DNA of 44,046 nucleotides from Methylobacterium crusticola (lineage in GTDB: Bacteria; Pseudomonadota; Alphaproteobacteria; Rhizobiales; Beijerinckiaceae): NCBI RefSeq assembly GCF_003574465.1, contig NZ_QOWC01000049.1, forward strand, positions 1-44,046, written 5' to 3'. A program made the translations under genes and the position numbers. The notes beneath the pieces are model-generated. The model had not been told where the DNA came from. It did no database searches and saw nothing but the letters and a program-made list of their open reading frames with translations. Of this stretch, positions 32,313 to 41,699 are shown in pieces (the first letter of the stretch is position 1; each line of letters begins with the position of its first letter).

Positions 32313-34025
32313 ATGCTTGGCATGGTGAACAGGAAGACCGGCGCGGGCAGCGCGCCGGCGCGGCTGGATGCCCTCGACAGGTCGCTCGCGATCATCGAGC
32401 TGTCGATGGACGGGGTCATCCTCGACGCCAACCAGAACTTCCTCGATCTGTTCGCCTACGGGAAGCACGAGCTGATCGGCCAGCACCACCGGATGTTCGT
32501 CTCCGCGACCGACGCGACCGGCGAGGCGTACGACCGGTTCTGGCAGGAGCTGAAGCAGGGCCACTTCCAGGCCGCCGCGTACAAGCGCCTCGGCAAGGGC
32601 GGGCGGGAGATCTGGATCCAGGCCACCTACAACCCGATCCTCAACCGCCGGGGCGACGCCGTCGGCATCGTCAAGCTCGCGACCGACGTCACCGAGCAGA
32701 AGCTGCGGACCATCGACCACGCCGGCGAGATCACGGCGATCCGCAAGTCGCAGGGCGTGATGTCCTTCTCGACGGACGGCATCATCCTCGACGCGAACCG
32801 CAACATCCTCGACGCGCTCGGCTACGCGCTGGCGGACATACAGGGCCGCCACCATCGCGTGCTGGTGGAGCCGGACGTCGCCCGGAGCTGGGACTACACG
32901 GATTTCTGGGCCCGGCTCGCCCGCGGCGAGTTCCAGCAGGCGGAGTTCCGGCGCCGGGGCAAGGACGGCCGCGAGGTCTGGATCCAGGCGACCTACAACC
33001 CGATCATCGGACCGGAGGGCGAGGTGGTCAGGGTGGTGAAGTTCGCCACCGACGTGACGGACGAGAAGCGCATGAGGGCGGCCTCCGGCAGCCAGATCGA
33101 CGCGATCAGCCGCTCGCACGGGGTGGCGCATTTCGACCTCGACGGGCTCCTGCTCGACGCCAACGACAACTTCCTCGACACGATGGGCTACCGGATCGGC
33201 GAGGTCCGGGGCAAGCACCACGAGATGTTCGTCGAGCGCGCCTTCGCGGCGACCCGCGAGTACCAGGATTTCTGGCGGAACCTGCGCCGGGGCGAGTACG
33301 TCTCGGCGATCTTCGAGCGGGTGGGCAAGAACGGCCGCCCGGTCGCCATCCAGGCGACCTACAGCCCGATCCTCGATGCCAGCGGCCGGCCGTTCAAGAT
33401 CGTCAAGTACACGGTCGACGTGACCGGCAACATCGCGTCGCGCAACCGCGCCGTCCAGGCCACGGCGCAGACGCTCATGACCGTGCGCTCGATGACCCTC
33501 GCGGCCGGCGCGATGAGCACGTCGGTGGCGGGCGTCGCCGAGGCGATGAACCGCTCGAAGTCCGCGGTCGACGAGATCCACGACAAGGCCCGCTCCGCCG
33601 ACAAGTCGACCGACACCCTGCGGGGCGCCACCGAGGCCCTCGACGGGGTGGTGCAGACCATCACGAAGATCGCCGAGCAGATCAACCTGCTCGCCCTCAA
33701 CGCCACCATCGAGGCGATGCGCGCCGGCCAGGCCGGCAAGGGCTTCGCGATCGTGGCGAACGAGGTCAAGAGCCTCGCCACCCAGGCCACCGTGGCGACG
33801 GCCCGGATCTCCGAGGAGATCGCCGCCATGCAGGCGGTGTCGGGGAACGTGGCCGACACGCTCGCGTCGATCAGCACGGCGATCGGCTCGGTGCAGCGCT
33901 TCGTGACCCAGGCCACGGCGGCGGTCGAGACGCAGCGCGAGGCCACCCGCGAGATGACGGACCGCATGCAGGCCGCCAACGGCGACATCGAGAGCATCGG
34001 CGAGAGCCTGACGGCCTGGCGCTAG
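32313..34025 (+). CDS. cytosolic chemoreceptor with three PAS domains
   Basis: The 570-residue methyl-accepting protein has no membrane segment. Three consecutive PAS domains lie at about residues 18-135, 140-258 and 262-375. Each ends with the WIQATYNPI or AIQATYSPI beta strand and a TDVT or TVDVT turn, so they are recent internal duplicates. The MCP signalling domain follows, with the hairpin tip [18 protein letters not shown] (about residue 454) and [18 protein letters not shown] domains of this kind often bind heme or FAD and sense oxygen or redox; the cofactor is not predictable here. It is the only receptor in the window, next to the peptide importer operon. Confidence 0.92.
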   Translation: MLGMVNRKTGAGSAPARLDALDRSLAIIELSMDGVILDANQNFLDLFAYGKHELIGQHHRMFVSATDATGEAYDRFWQELKQGHFQAAAYKRLGKGGREIWIQATYNPILNRRGDAVGIVKLATDVTEQKLRTIDHAGEITAIRKSQGVMSFSTDGIILDANRNILDALGYALADIQGRHHRVLVEPDVARSWDYTDFWARLARGEFQQAEFRRRGKDGREVWIQATYNPIIGPEGEVVRVVKFATDVTDEKRMRAASGSQIDAISRSHGVAHFDLDGLLLDANDNFLDTMGYRIGEVRGKHHEMFVERAFAATREYQDFWRNLRRGEYVSAIFERVGKNGRPVAIQATYSPILDASGRPFKIVKYTVDVTGNIASRNRAVQATAQTLMTVRSMTLAAGAMSTSVAGVAEAMNRSKSAVDEIHDKARSADKSTDTLRGATEALDGVVQTITKIAEQINLLALNATIEAMRAGQAGKGFAIVANEVKSLATQATVATARISEEIAAMQAVSGNVADTLASISTAIGSVQRFVTQATAAVETQREATREMTDRMQAANGDIESIGESLTAWR

Positions 34026-34038
34026 GACGCCCGCCTGC

Positions 34039-34098
34039 CGGCGCGGGCACCGGTCCGGCGCGGGCACCGGTCCGGCGCGGGCACCGGTCCGGCGCGGG
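34039..34098. repeat. 17-bp tandem repeat, 3.5 units
   Basis: Three identical copies of CGGCGCGGGCACCGGTC (34039-34055, 34056-34072, 34073-34089) and a 9-base partial copy follow the chemoreceptor stop by 13 bases, in the convergent gap before hutU. No coding or stem structure explains it. Confidence 0.93.
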
Positions 34099-34201
34099 AC
34101 TTCCCGCCAGGGACCCGGCGGCGCAACGCGGCCGAGCGCGGCGTGCGCTTCGAGCGCGACGCCGGGGGCGGGCAGCCCGCCTCCGGGCCGGCGGCGCGGG
34201 C

Positions 34202-35866
34202 TCAGGCGAGCCCCGGCAGGCTCAATCCGTGCGCGCGGGCGCAGTCGGCCGCCTCCGCGTAGCCCGCGTCGGCGTGGCGCATGACGCCCGTGGCGGGGTC
34301 GTTCCACAGGACGCGCTCGAGGCGGCGGTCGGCGGCCTCGCTGCCGTCGCAGACGATCACCATGCCGGCGTGCTGCGAGAAGCCCATGCCGACGCCGCCG
34401 CCGTGGTGCAGCGAGACCCAGGTGGCGCCGGACGCGGTGTTGAGGAGCGCGTTGAGCAGCGGCCAGTCCGAGACGGCGTCGGACCCGTCGCGCATGGCCT
34501 CGGTCTCGCGGTTCGGCGAGGCGACCGAGCCCGAATCGAGGTGGTCGCGGCCGATCACGATCGGGGCCTTGAGGGCGCCGCTGCGCACCATCGCGTTGAA
34601 GGCGAGGCCGAGGCGGTGGCGGTCGCCGAGCCCCACCCAGCAGATCCGCGCCGGCAGGCCCTGGAACCGGATCCTGTCCCGGGCCATGTCGAGCCAGCGG
34701 TGCAGGTGGGCGTCGTCGGGCAGGACCTGCTTCACCATGGCGTCGGTGCGGTAGATGTCCTCCGGGTCCCCCGAGAGGGCGCACCAGCGGAACGGCCCGA
34801 CGCCGCGGCAGAACAGCGGCCGGATGTAGGCCGGCACGAAGCCCGGGAAGTCGAAGGCGTCGGCGACCCCCTCCTCCAGGGCCATCTGCCGGATGTTGTT
34901 GCCGTAATCCACCGTCGGCACCCCGGCGCGGTGGAACGCGAGCATCGCCCGCACGTGCGCCGCCATGGAGCGCCGGGCCGCCGCCGCGACGGCGGCGGGG
35001 TCGCTCTCGCGGCGCGCGTCCCACTCGGCCACCGACCAGCCGGCCGGCAGGTAGCCGTTGACCGGGTCGTGGGCCGAGGTCTGGTCGGTGACGCAGTCGG
35101 GCCGCACGCCGCGGCGCTGGAGCTCGGCGAAGACCTCGGCGGCGTTGCCGAGCAGGGCCACCGAGCGCGGCGTGCCGGCGCGGCAGGATTCCTCGATCAG
35201 CGCCAGCGCCTCGTCGAGGTCGCGGGCCTGGACGTCGACGTAGCCGGTGCGCAGGCGGAACTCGATGCTGCTCGCCCGGCACTCGACCGCGAGGCAGGAG
35301 GCGCCCGCCATGGCGGCGGCCAGGGGCTGGGCCCCGCCCATCCCCCCCAGGCCCGCCGTGAGGATCCAGCGCCCCGCGAGGCTGCCGCCGTAATGCTGGC
35401 GCCCCATCTCCACGAAGGTCTCGTAGGTGCCCTGCACGATGCCCTGGCTGCCGATGTAGATCCAGGACCCGGCCGTCATCTGGCCGTACATCATCAGGCC
35501 CTTGCGATCGAGCTCGTGGAAATGCTCCCAGGTCGCCCAGTGCGGCACGAGGTTGGAGTTGGCGATCAGCACCCGCGGCGCGTCCGGATGGGTGCGGAAC
35601 ACGCCGACGGGCTTGCCCGACTGCACCAGCAGGGTCTGGTCGTCGTCGAGGTCGCGCAGGGCCGCCACGATGCGGTCGAAGCTCGCCCAGTCCCGCGCCG
35701 CCCGGCCGATGCCGCCGTAGACCACGAGCTCGCCCGGGCGCTCGGCCACGTCCGGATCGAGGTTGTTCATCAGCATCCGGAGCGGCGCCTCGGTGAGCCA
35801 GCTCTTGGCGGTGAGCGCCGTGCCGCGGGGCGCGCGGATCGTGCGGGCGTTGTCGATGCGGGTCAT
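34202..35866 (-). CDS. hutU: urocanate hydratase (urocanase)
   Basis: HutU converts urocanate to imidazolonepropionate, step 2 of histidine degradation, using tightly bound NAD+ as electrophile. The 554-residue length is typical. Conserved blocks: [64 protein letters not shown], the nucleotide-binding [12 protein letters not shown], and the active-site Cys in [15 protein letters not shown]. It is last in the hutI-hutH-hutU operon, 79 bases after hutH. Confidence 0.97.
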   Translation of the reverse strand: MTRIDNARTIRAPRGTALTAKSWLTEAPLRMLMNNLDPDVAERPGELVVYGGIGRAARDWASFDRIVAALRDLDDDQTLLVQSGKPVGVFRTHPDAPRVLIANSNLVPHWATWEHFHELDRKGLMMYGQMTAGSWIYIGSQGIVQGTYETFVEMGRQHYGGSLAGRWILTAGLGGMGGAQPLAAAMAGASCLAVECRASSIEFRLRTGYVDVQARDLDEALALIEESCRAGTPRSVALLGNAAEVFAELQRRGVRPDCVTDQTSAHDPVNGYLPAGWSVAEWDARRESDPAAVAAAARRSMAAHVRAMLAFHRAGVPTVDYGNNIRQMALEEGVADAFDFPGFVPAYIRPLFCRGVGPFRWCALSGDPEDIYRTDAMVKQVLPDDAHLHRWLDMARDRIRFQGLPARICWVGLGDRHRLGLAFNAMVRSGALKAPIVIGRDHLDSGSVASPNRETEAMRDGSDAVSDWPLLNALLNTASGATWVSLHHGGGVGMGFSQHAGMVIVCDGSEAADRRLERVLWNDPATGVMRHADAGYAEAADCARAHGLSLPGLA

Positions 35867-35945
35867 GGCTGGGCCCTGGGCTTGAGGAGAGGTCCGGGTC
35901 GGGGACCGCCGCGCCCCCGTCCGGTCCGGGAGCGGGCGGCGGGCC

Positions 35946-37493
35946 TCACGGGGCGGCCGCCCCGTCCAGGGCCGGCAGAGGCTCGCCCGCGGCGGCCACC
36001 ACGGCGCCGCTGCGCACGAGGTCGGTCGCCCGCTCGAGGTCGGGGTGGAAGTAGCGGTCCTCGTCGAGGGCCGGCACCGCCGCCCGCAGGGCGGCCCGCA
36101 CCGCCTCGAGCGGCCGGCTCGACCGCAGCGGCGCCAGGAAGTCGCAGCCCTGCCCGGCCGCCAGCAGCTCGATGGCCACCACCGCCACGGCGTTCTCGAC
36201 CATCGGCAGCAGGCGCCGGGCGCCGTGGGCCGCCATCGAGACGTGATCCTCCTGGTTGGCGGAGGTCGGGATCGAGTCGACGCTGGCCGGGTGGGCGCGC
36301 TGCTTGTTCTCGGAGACGAGGGCCGCCGCGGTGACCTGGGGGATCATGAAGCCGGAATTCAGCCCCGGCCGGGGCGTCAGGAAGGGCGGCAGGCCCGAGG
36401 ACAGGGCCGGGTCGACCAGCATGGCGACGCGGCGCTCCGCCAGGGAGCCGATCTCGCAGACCGCGAGGGCGATCATGTCGGCCGCGAAGGCCACCGGCTC
36501 GGCGTGGAAGTTGCCGCCCGAGAGCGCCTCCCCGGTCTCGGGGAAGATCAGGGGATTGTCGGAGACGCCGTTCGCCTCCGTGCCGAGCGTCCCGGCCGCC
36601 TGGCGCAGGAGGTCGAGGGCCGCCCCCATCACCTGGGGCTGGCAGCGCAGGCAGTAGGGGTCCTGCACCCGCTCGTCGCCGACGAGGTGCGAGGCGCGGA
36701 TGCCCGACCCGGCGAGCAGCCGCGCCTGCGCCTCGGCCGCCTCGATCTGCCCGCGGTGGCGGCGGAGCCGGTGGATGCGGGGGTCGAACGGCGTGTCGGA
36801 GCCCCGGGCGGCATCGACCGAGAGCGCGCCCGTCACGAGGGCGGCGCGCCAGAGGTCCTCGGCCCGGAACAGCCCGGCGAGCGCGTAGGCCGTCGAGAAC
36901 TGCGTGCCGTTGAGGAGCGCGAGCCCCTCCTTCGGCCCGAGCACCAGGGGCGCGAGGTCCGCCCGCGCCAGCGCCTCGGCGGCCGGCAGGCGCTCGCGCC
37001 CGACCAGGACCTCGCCGACGCCGATCATCGCGCAGGCGAGATGGGCGAGGGGCGCGAGGTCGCCGGAGGCCCCGACCGAGCCCTGCTCCGGCACCACCGG
37101 GGTCAGGTCCCGCTCGAGCATGCCCGCCAGGAGCGCGAGGGTCTCGGGCCGCACCCCGGAGGCGCCCTGGCCCAGGCTCGCGAGCTTCAGGGCCATCATC
37201 AGGCGCGCCACCGGCACCGGCATCGGCGCCCCGACCCCGGCGGCGTGCGAGAGCACGATGTTGCGCTGGAGCGTCGCGAGGTCGGCCGCGTCGATGCGCA
37301 CGCTCGCGAGCTTCCCGAAGCCCGTGTTGATGCCGTAGACCGGCTCGCCCCGGAGCACGATGGCCGCCACGGTCTCGGCGGCGCGGGCGACGGCGGGCCC
37401 GCAGGCGGGGTCGAGCCGCAGGCCCGCGCCCTCCAGGACGGCGCGCCAGGCCCGGAGCGGGACGGCGCCCGGATTCAGCGTGATCGTGGTCAC
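35946..37493 (-). CDS. hutH: histidine ammonia-lyase (histidase)
   Basis: HutH removes ammonia from histidine to give urocanate. The MIO prosthetic group forms from Ala142-Ser143-Gly144 in [14 protein letters not shown]. Tyr53 is in YGINTGFG, and the SDNPLIF and [11 protein letters not shown] active-site blocks are intact. Length is 515 residues. The GTG at 37493 overlaps the hutI stop (GTGA) and has GGAGG 5 bases upstream within the end of hutI. The reading frame stays open far upstream, so the start rests on this overlap and on family length. Confidence 0.97.
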   Translation of the reverse strand: MTTITLNPGAVPLRAWRAVLEGAGLRLDPACGPAVARAAETVAAIVLRGEPVYGINTGFGKLASVRIDAADLATLQRNIVLSHAAGVGAPMPVPVARLMMALKLASLGQGASGVRPETLALLAGMLERDLTPVVPEQGSVGASGDLAPLAHLACAMIGVGEVLVGRERLPAAEALARADLAPLVLGPKEGLALLNGTQFSTAYALAGLFRAEDLWRAALVTGALSVDAARGSDTPFDPRIHRLRRHRGQIEAAEAQARLLAGSGIRASHLVGDERVQDPYCLRCQPQVMGAALDLLRQAAGTLGTEANGVSDNPLIFPETGEALSGGNFHAEPVAFAADMIALAVCEIGSLAERRVAMLVDPALSSGLPPFLTPRPGLNSGFMIPQVTAAALVSENKQRAHPASVDSIPTSANQEDHVSMAAHGARRLLPMVENAVAVVAIELLAAGQGCDFLAPLRSSRPLEAVRAALRAAVPALDEDRYFHPDLERATDLVRSGAVVAAAGEPLPALDGAAAP

Positions 37494-38692
37494 CGGCCCC
37501 TCCGGATGCGCGCGTGCAGCGGGTTGAACCCCATGCGGTAGACGAGCTCGGCCGGCCGCTCGACGTCCCAGATCGCGAGGTCGCACCACGCGCCGGGATC
37601 GAGCGTGCCCACCTCGCCGAGGCGCCCGAGGGCCCGGGCGGCCTCGCGGGTGACGCCGGCGAGGCACTCCTCGACGGTGAGGCGAAACAGCGTCGCCCCC
37701 ATGTTGAGCACGAGGAGCAGCGAGGTCAGGGGCGCGCTGCCGGGGTTGCAGTCGGTGGCGAGGGCGATCCGGGTGCCGTGGCGGCGGAACGCCTCGACGG
37801 GCGGGAGCCTCGTCTCGCGCAGGAAGTAGAAGGCGCCGGGCAGGAGCACCGCGACGGTGCCGGCCGCCGCCATGGCGGCGGCGCCGGCCTCGTCGGCGTA
37901 CTCGAGGTGGTCGGCCGAGAGGGCGCCGTAGCGGGCCGCCAGGGCCGCGCCGCCGAGGTTCGAGAGCTGGTCGGCGTGCAGCTTCACCGGAAGGCCGAGG
38001 GCCCGCGCCGCCTCGAACACCCGGGCGGTCTGCGCGGGCGAGAACGCGATGCCCTCGCAGAAGGCGTCCACGGCGTCGGCGAGCCCCGCCCGGGCGACGG
38101 CCGGCAGCATCGTGCCGCAGACGGCGTCGATGTAGCGCTCCGCGTCCGGTTCCTCGGGCGGCAGGGCGTGGGCGCCGAGGAACGTGGTCGCGACCGTGAC
38201 CGGGCGGCAGGCCTCGAGCGCCCGGGCGGCCCGCAGCGAGGCAGCCTCGGCCTCCAGGGACAGCCCGTAGCCGGACTTCACCTCCACGGTGGTGACGCCC
38301 TCGGCGAGGAGCGCGTCGAGGCGCCGGAGCGCGCCCGCGGTCAGCTCGGCCTCCGAGGCCGCCCGCGTCGCCCGCACCGTGGAGACGATCCCGCCGCCGG
38401 CCCGGGCGATGTCCGCGTAGGAGGCCCCGGCGAGCCGGCGCTCGAACTCCTGCGCCCGGTCGCCGCCGTGGACGAGGTGGGTGTGGCAGTCGATCAGGCC
38501 CGGGGTGATCCAGCGGCCCTCGCAGGCCACGGTCTCGGGCGCCTCGAGGGCGGGCGCCTCCGCGGCCGGCCCCGCGTAGGCGATGCGCCCGTCCAGGACC
38601 GCCACCACCCCGTCCTCGACGATCCCGAGGCCGGGCCGGTGCGCCGGCAGGGTCGCGAGGCGGGCCTCGCGCCAGATGCGGTCGACGTGCAT
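37490..38692 (-). CDS. hutI: imidazolonepropionase
   Basis: HutI opens the imidazolone ring to N-formimino-L-glutamate, step 3 of histidine degradation. The 400-residue amidohydrolase has the metal motif [12 protein letters not shown] (His70, His72), VEVKSGYGL, the HADQLSN block, the SADHLEY block and [12 protein letters not shown] with the last metal Asp. GAGGAGGG lies 7 bases before the ATG at 38692. It is first in the minus-strand operon, directly downstream of the palindromic operator, so its transcript should be the one most tightly controlled by HutC. Confidence 0.97.
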   Translation of the reverse strand: MHVDRIWREARLATLPAHRPGLGIVEDGVVAVLDGRIAYAGPAAEAPALEAPETVACEGRWITPGLIDCHTHLVHGGDRAQEFERRLAGASYADIARAGGGIVSTVRATRAASEAELTAGALRRLDALLAEGVTTVEVKSGYGLSLEAEAASLRAARALEACRPVTVATTFLGAHALPPEEPDAERYIDAVCGTMLPAVARAGLADAVDAFCEGIAFSPAQTARVFEAARALGLPVKLHADQLSNLGGAALAARYGALSADHLEYADEAGAAAMAAAGTVAVLLPGAFYFLRETRLPPVEAFRRHGTRIALATDCNPGSAPLTSLLLVLNMGATLFRLTVEECLAGVTREAARALGRLGEVGTLDPGAWCDLAIWDVERPAELVYRMGFNPLHARIRRGR

Positions 38693-38761
38693 CGGATCCC
38701 TCCTCGGGGGCGCGCCGTCCCGCCCTCCCGGGTCGAGGCCCGGATGGCGCCGGCAGGCGAG

Positions 38762-38775
38762 TATGTATAGACATA
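38762..38775. promoter_or_regulatory. HutC-type operator between hutI and hutF
   Basis: TATGT-ATAG-ACATA is an inverted repeat with core TGTATAGACA (38764-38773), matching the TGTA-N2-tACA style of sites described for HutC, a GntR-family repressor relieved by urocanate. It sits midway between the divergent hut operons and hutC itself lies in one of them. The site is seen; repressor assignment is inferred from the neighbourhood. Confidence 0.75.
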
Positions 38776-38799
38776 ATCAGCCGCCCGGACGCCTGTCCA
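38771..38799 (-). promoter_or_regulatory. hutI: promoter candidate for hutIHU overlapping the operator
   Basis: On the minus strand TGGACA (38799 to 38794) and TTATGT (38776 to 38771) are exactly 17 bases apart, and the -10 box overlaps the HutC operator, which would explain repression. CATAAT at 38772-38777 could be the -10 for hutF on the other strand, but its -35 is poor. Confidence 0.45.
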
Positions 38800-38828
38800 C
38801 CCTCCCGGGCGGCGAGCGGGGTCGCATC

Positions 38829-40181
38829 ATGCACAGCCTCTGGTTCCGCACCGCCCTCCTGCCGGACGGCTGGGCCTCCGGCGTGCGGGTCGGCATCGCG
38901 GGCGGCCGCATCGCCGCGGTCGCCCGGGACGTGGCGGCGGGCCCGGACGACGAGGTGGCGGGGGCGGGCGTGCCGGGCCTGTGCAACCTGCACAGCCACG
39001 CCTTCCAGCGCGGCATGGCGGGCCTCGCCGAGACGCGGGGCGCCCCGGACGACGATTTCTGGACCTGGCGCGAGGTGATGTACCGCTTCGTCGACCGGAT
39101 GACGCCCGAGGATGCCGAGGCCGTGGCGGCGCAAGCCTACGCCGAGATGCTGGAATCGGGCTTCACCCGGGTCGGCGAGTTCCACTACCTGCACCACGAC
39201 CCGGACGGCCGCCCCTACGCCGACCCCGCCGAGATGGCGGCCCGCATCGCGGCGGCCGCGCAGGAGACCGGCATCGGCCTGACGCTGCTGCCGGTGTTCT
39301 ACGCCCACGGGGGCTTCGGCCCGGCGGCGCCCCACCGCGGGCAGCGGCGCTTCCTCTCGGGCCTCGACGGCTTCGGCGCCCTGATGGCCGGGAGCCGGCG
39401 CGCCGTCGCGGGCCTCGAGGAGGCCGTCGTCGGCCTCGCCCCCCACAGCCTGCGCGCCGCGACCCTGCCGGAGATCGCCGCGCTCCTGCCCCTCGCCGAG
39501 GGCGGCCCGGTCCACATCCACGCCGCCGAGCAGGTGCGGGAGGTGGAGGAATGCGTCGCCGCCCTGGGGGCGCGGCCGGTGGAGCTCCTCCTCGACCACG
39601 CGCCCGTCGACGCCCGCTGGTGCCTGATCCACGCCACCCACATGAGCGCGGACGAGACGCGGCGCCTCGCCGCGAGCGGCGCCGTGGCGGGCCTGTGCCC
39701 GATGACCGAGGCCAATCTCGGCGACGGCGTGTTTCCCCTGCCCGCCTACGCGGCGGCCGGCGGGCGCTACGGGGTCGGCACCGACTCGAACGTGCTGGTG
39801 GCGGCGGCCGACGAGCTGCGCCTGCTGGAATACGCCCAGCGCCTCACGGGCCGGCGCCGCAACGTCGTCACCGGGGAGGCCCCGTCGGTCGGGCGCACGC
39901 TGGTCTCGGCCTGCCTCGCGGGCGGCGCGCAGGCCCTCGGGGTCCCGGCGGGCCTCGCCCCGGGCCACCCCGCCGACATCGTGGCGCTCGACGCCGACCA
40001 CCCGTCGCTGTGCGCCCGGGAGGGCGACGCCCTCCTCGACGGCTGGATCTTCGCCGCGCGGGCGGGGGCGGTCGACGGCGTGTGGCGCGCCGGGCGCAAG
40101 GTGGTCGCGCAGGGGCGCCACCGCGCCGGCCCGCGCATCGCCGCGCGCTACCGGGCCGCCCTCGGGAGGCTGCTGGCGTGA
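38829..40181 (+). CDS. hutF: formimidoylglutamate deiminase
   Basis: HutF deiminates N-formimino-L-glutamate to N-formylglutamate, the five-step version of the Hut pathway. The 450-residue amidohydrolase has [18 protein letters not shown] (His55, His57), the substrate-binding [14 protein letters not shown] block, [10 protein letters not shown] and GVGTDSNVL with the catalytic Asp. These features separate it from guanine deaminase. It is divergent from hutI; its stop overlaps the hutC start (GTGA). The expected partner HutG (N-formylglutamate deformylase) is not in the window. Confidence 0.95.
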   Translation: MHSLWFRTALLPDGWASGVRVGIAGGRIAAVARDVAAGPDDEVAGAGVPGLCNLHSHAFQRGMAGLAETRGAPDDDFWTWREVMYRFVDRMTPEDAEAVAAQAYAEMLESGFTRVGEFHYLHHDPDGRPYADPAEMAARIAAAAQETGIGLTLLPVFYAHGGFGPAAPHRGQRRFLSGLDGFGALMAGSRRAVAGLEEAVVGLAPHSLRAATLPEIAALLPLAEGGPVHIHAAEQVREVEECVAALGARPVELLLDHAPVDARWCLIHATHMSADETRRLAASGAVAGLCPMTEANLGDGVFPLPAYAAAGGRYGVGTDSNVLVAAADELRLLEYAQRLTGRRRNVVTGEAPSVGRTLVSACLAGGAQALGVPAGLAPGHPADIVALDADHPSLCAREGDALLDGWIFAARAGAVDGVWRAGRKVVAQGRHRAGPRIAARYRAALGRLLA

Positions 40182-40891
40182 CCCGGCCGGCGCCCGCCAC
40201 CTTGAAGGAGCGCATCCGGGGCGACCTCGAGGCGCGCATCCTCTCGGGCGCGTGGCCGCCGGGCCACCGCATCCCGTTCGAGTCCGAGCTGACGGCCCAG
40301 TACGGCTGCTCGCGCATGACCGTGAACAAGGTCCTGGCGGGGCTCGCCGAGGCGGGCTTGATCGAGCGGCGGCGGCGGGCCGGCACGTTCGTGGCCCAGC
40401 CGGCGCTGCAATCGGCGGTGCTGCAGATCCCCGACATCCCGACCGAGGTCGGGGCGCGGGGCGAGCGCTACGGGCTCGAGCTCCTGCACCGGCGCACCCG
40501 CGCGGCGGGCCCGCACGACCCGGCCGCCTCCGGCCTCGTCCCGGGCCAGCCCGTGCTCGAGCTGACCTGCCGCCACCTCGCCAACGGCCGCCCCTTCGCC
40601 CTGGAGGAGCGCCTGATCAGCCTCGTCACCGTGCCGGCCGCGGCGCAGGCGGATTTCAGCACCGACCCGCCGGGGACCTGGCTCCTGCGCCACGTGCCCT
40701 GGACGCAGGCCCAGCACCGCATCACCGCGATCAACGCCTCGGCCCGGGTCGCCCGGGCCCTCGAGCTGCCGGCGGGCGGCGCCTGCCTGGCGGTCGAGCG
40801 CCGGACCTGGCGCGGCGAGGAGACGCTGACCTACGTGCAGCAGACCTTCCGGGGCGACCTCTACAGCCTCGGCGCGCGCTTCGCGCCGTGA
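40178..40891 (+). CDS. hutC: histidine utilisation repressor HutC (GntR family)
   Basis: The 237-residue transcription factor has an N-terminal winged helix (about residues 7-75: [50 protein letters not shown]) and a C-terminal UTRA ligand domain ([51 protein letters not shown]). HutC proteins repress hut genes and release DNA on binding urocanate. The GTG overlaps the hutF stop by 4 bases, so repressor and pathway enzyme are made together. The likely operator lies at 38762-38775. Confidence 0.95.
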   Translation: MTRPAPATLKERIRGDLEARILSGAWPPGHRIPFESELTAQYGCSRMTVNKVLAGLAEAGLIERRRRAGTFVAQPALQSAVLQIPDIPTEVGARGERYGLELLHRRTRAAGPHDPAASGLVPGQPVLELTCRHLANGRPFALEERLISLVTVPAAAQADFSTDPPGTWLLRHVPWTQAQHRITAINASARVARALELPAGGACLAVERRTWRGEETLTYVQQTFRGDLYSLGARFAP

Positions 40892-40910
40892 GCCCGGCCG
40901 CCGCGGCGCC

Positions 40911-41291
40911 TCAGGGGTAGCCGTAGCGGGCCTTGGCGGCCGCGAGCAGGCCGAGGCCCTCGCCGTCGCGGCCGGCCGCGCAGGCGGCGGAGGCGCGGGC
41001 GAGATCGGCCGAGAAGCGCCGGCCGACCGGCGCGTTGAGGTTGCCGGTGGCGACGTCGCTGTCGACGATGGCCTGCGTGCGGGCGACGGCGGGGCCGCAG
41101 CCCCCCGTCCCCGGCGCCGCGATCGCGGCGGGCCCGACCGCGGCGGCGGGCGGGGCGCCCGGCTGGCAGCCGCCGAGGAGCCCGGCGGCCAGGAGGATGC
41201 CGGCCGAAGCGCCGGTGACGGCCAGGGCGCGGGTGACGGAGGGACGGGTGCTCTGGGGCCGGGCGCGCCCGGGCTTGTGATGCGGTGACAC
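40911..41291 (-). CDS. small putative lipoprotein, unknown function
   Basis: The 126-residue product from the GTG at 41291 has a basic N-terminus (about 21 residues with several Arg and Lys), a hydrophobic stretch ALAVTGASAGILLAAGLLGGC and a lipobox LLGGC with Cys42 as the lipidation site. The mature region has a conserved-looking segment TQAIVDSDVATGNLN, then LARASAACAAGRDGEGLGLLAAAKARYG, and three further Cys. GGGGAG is 9 bases upstream on the minus strand. A longer upstream frame to 41486 exists but has no start support. It is convergent with hutC. Confidence 0.65.
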   Translation of the reverse strand: MSPHHKPGRARPQSTRPSVTRALAVTGASAGILLAAGLLGGCQPGAPPAAAVGPAAIAAPGTGGCGPAVARTQAIVDSDVATGNLNAPVGRRFSADLARASAACAAGRDGEGLGLLAAAKARYGYP

Positions 41292-41406
41292 GGCAGGACT
41301 CTCCCCGGTGCGGCGCGCGCTCGCGCGGCCACGCTTGTCGCGCGCCGGCTCCGGGCGGTCAATCCGGCGGGAGCGGCGGTCGGCGCCCCGGGAGGCGACC
41401 TGCGGC

Positions 41407-41435
41407 TTGTCATCGCGCCCGGACCCCGCTAGACA
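41407..41435 (+). promoter_or_regulatory. leuA: leuA promoter candidate
   Basis: TTGTCA at 41407-41412 and TAGACA at 41430-41435 are 17 bases apart, the best sigma-70-like pair in the window. Transcription would begin near 41442, about 36 bases before the leader peptide start. Confidence 0.6.
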
Positions 41436-41477
41436 GCGCACGACCCGCACCGCGTGCGATCCTGGAGACGAAGGGCC

Positions 41478-41582
41478 GTGGCTCACGCCGGCTCCCCGCT
41501 GCCGACCCCGACGGCCGCCCTCGCGGCGGCCCGGTCGCGCGCGCGCCGTCTCCTCGCCGGCCTCCTCCTTATCCGCCCCTGA
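41478..41582 (+). CDS. leucine-rich leader peptide upstream of leuA
   Basis: A GTG at 41478 with GGAG at 41464-41467 (and AAGGG closer) opens a 34-residue frame ending RRLLAGLLLIRP before TGA at 41580-41582. Five Leu codons and one Ile codon fall in the last ten positions. Dense cognate codons just before the stop are the mark of ribosome-mediated attenuation peptides in amino-acid operons, and leuA is the next gene. The stop codon lies within the 5' arm of a 12-bp stem. It is not a structural protein; function would be in cis through ribosome stalling. Confidence 0.7.
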   Translation: MAHAGSPLPTPTAALAAARSRARRLLAGLLLIRP

Positions 41583-41652
41583 GGGCCGTCCGGGCGTGCG
41601 CCTGGGCCTTCAGGGGAGCGCCGCCGACACCCTCCTCCGACACGCGTGCCCG
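41576..41652 (+). promoter_or_regulatory. leuA: candidate attenuator stems of leuA
   Basis: Arm 41576-41587 (CCCCTGAGGGCC) pairs with 41605-41616 (GGCCTTCAGGGG) over 12 bp with one G-U. Arm 41591-41600 can pair with 41643-41652 over 10 bp with two wobbles. The GGGGAGCGCC at 41613-41622 can also pair with the GGCGCCCC near 41671-41678, which would open the first stem. No U-tract is visible, so termination may be Rho-dependent or the control translational. Confidence 0.45.
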
Positions 41653-41699
41653 TGCGGCCGGCCCCGTGAGGCGCCCCGGGCGAAGACAGGATTCCCGCC

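Larger units (their letters stand above)
41292..41699. other. leuA leader region
   Basis: These 408 bases separate the lipoprotein gene and leuA. They hold a promoter candidate, a 34-codon Leu-rich leader peptide and several overlapping stems, listed separately. Nothing else is recognised. Confidence 0.7.

Noticed and set aside
32268..35282. 1004-residue minus-strand open frame joining part of hutU's region with antisense of the chemoreceptor
   Set aside because: It is out of frame with hutU and antisense to the chemoreceptor; it has no family motifs.
37496..40121. Continuous upstream extension of the hutH frame through hutI and hutF
   Set aside because: The region is covered by two well-supported genes; the extension is only an open shadow frame. 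hutH begins at the GTGA overlap.
41301..41486. N-terminal extension of the small lipoprotein to 190 residues
   Set aside because: The added part would place a long Arg/Ser-rich tail before the signal peptide and lacks a ribosome site; the GTG at 41291 gives a normal lipoprotein signal.
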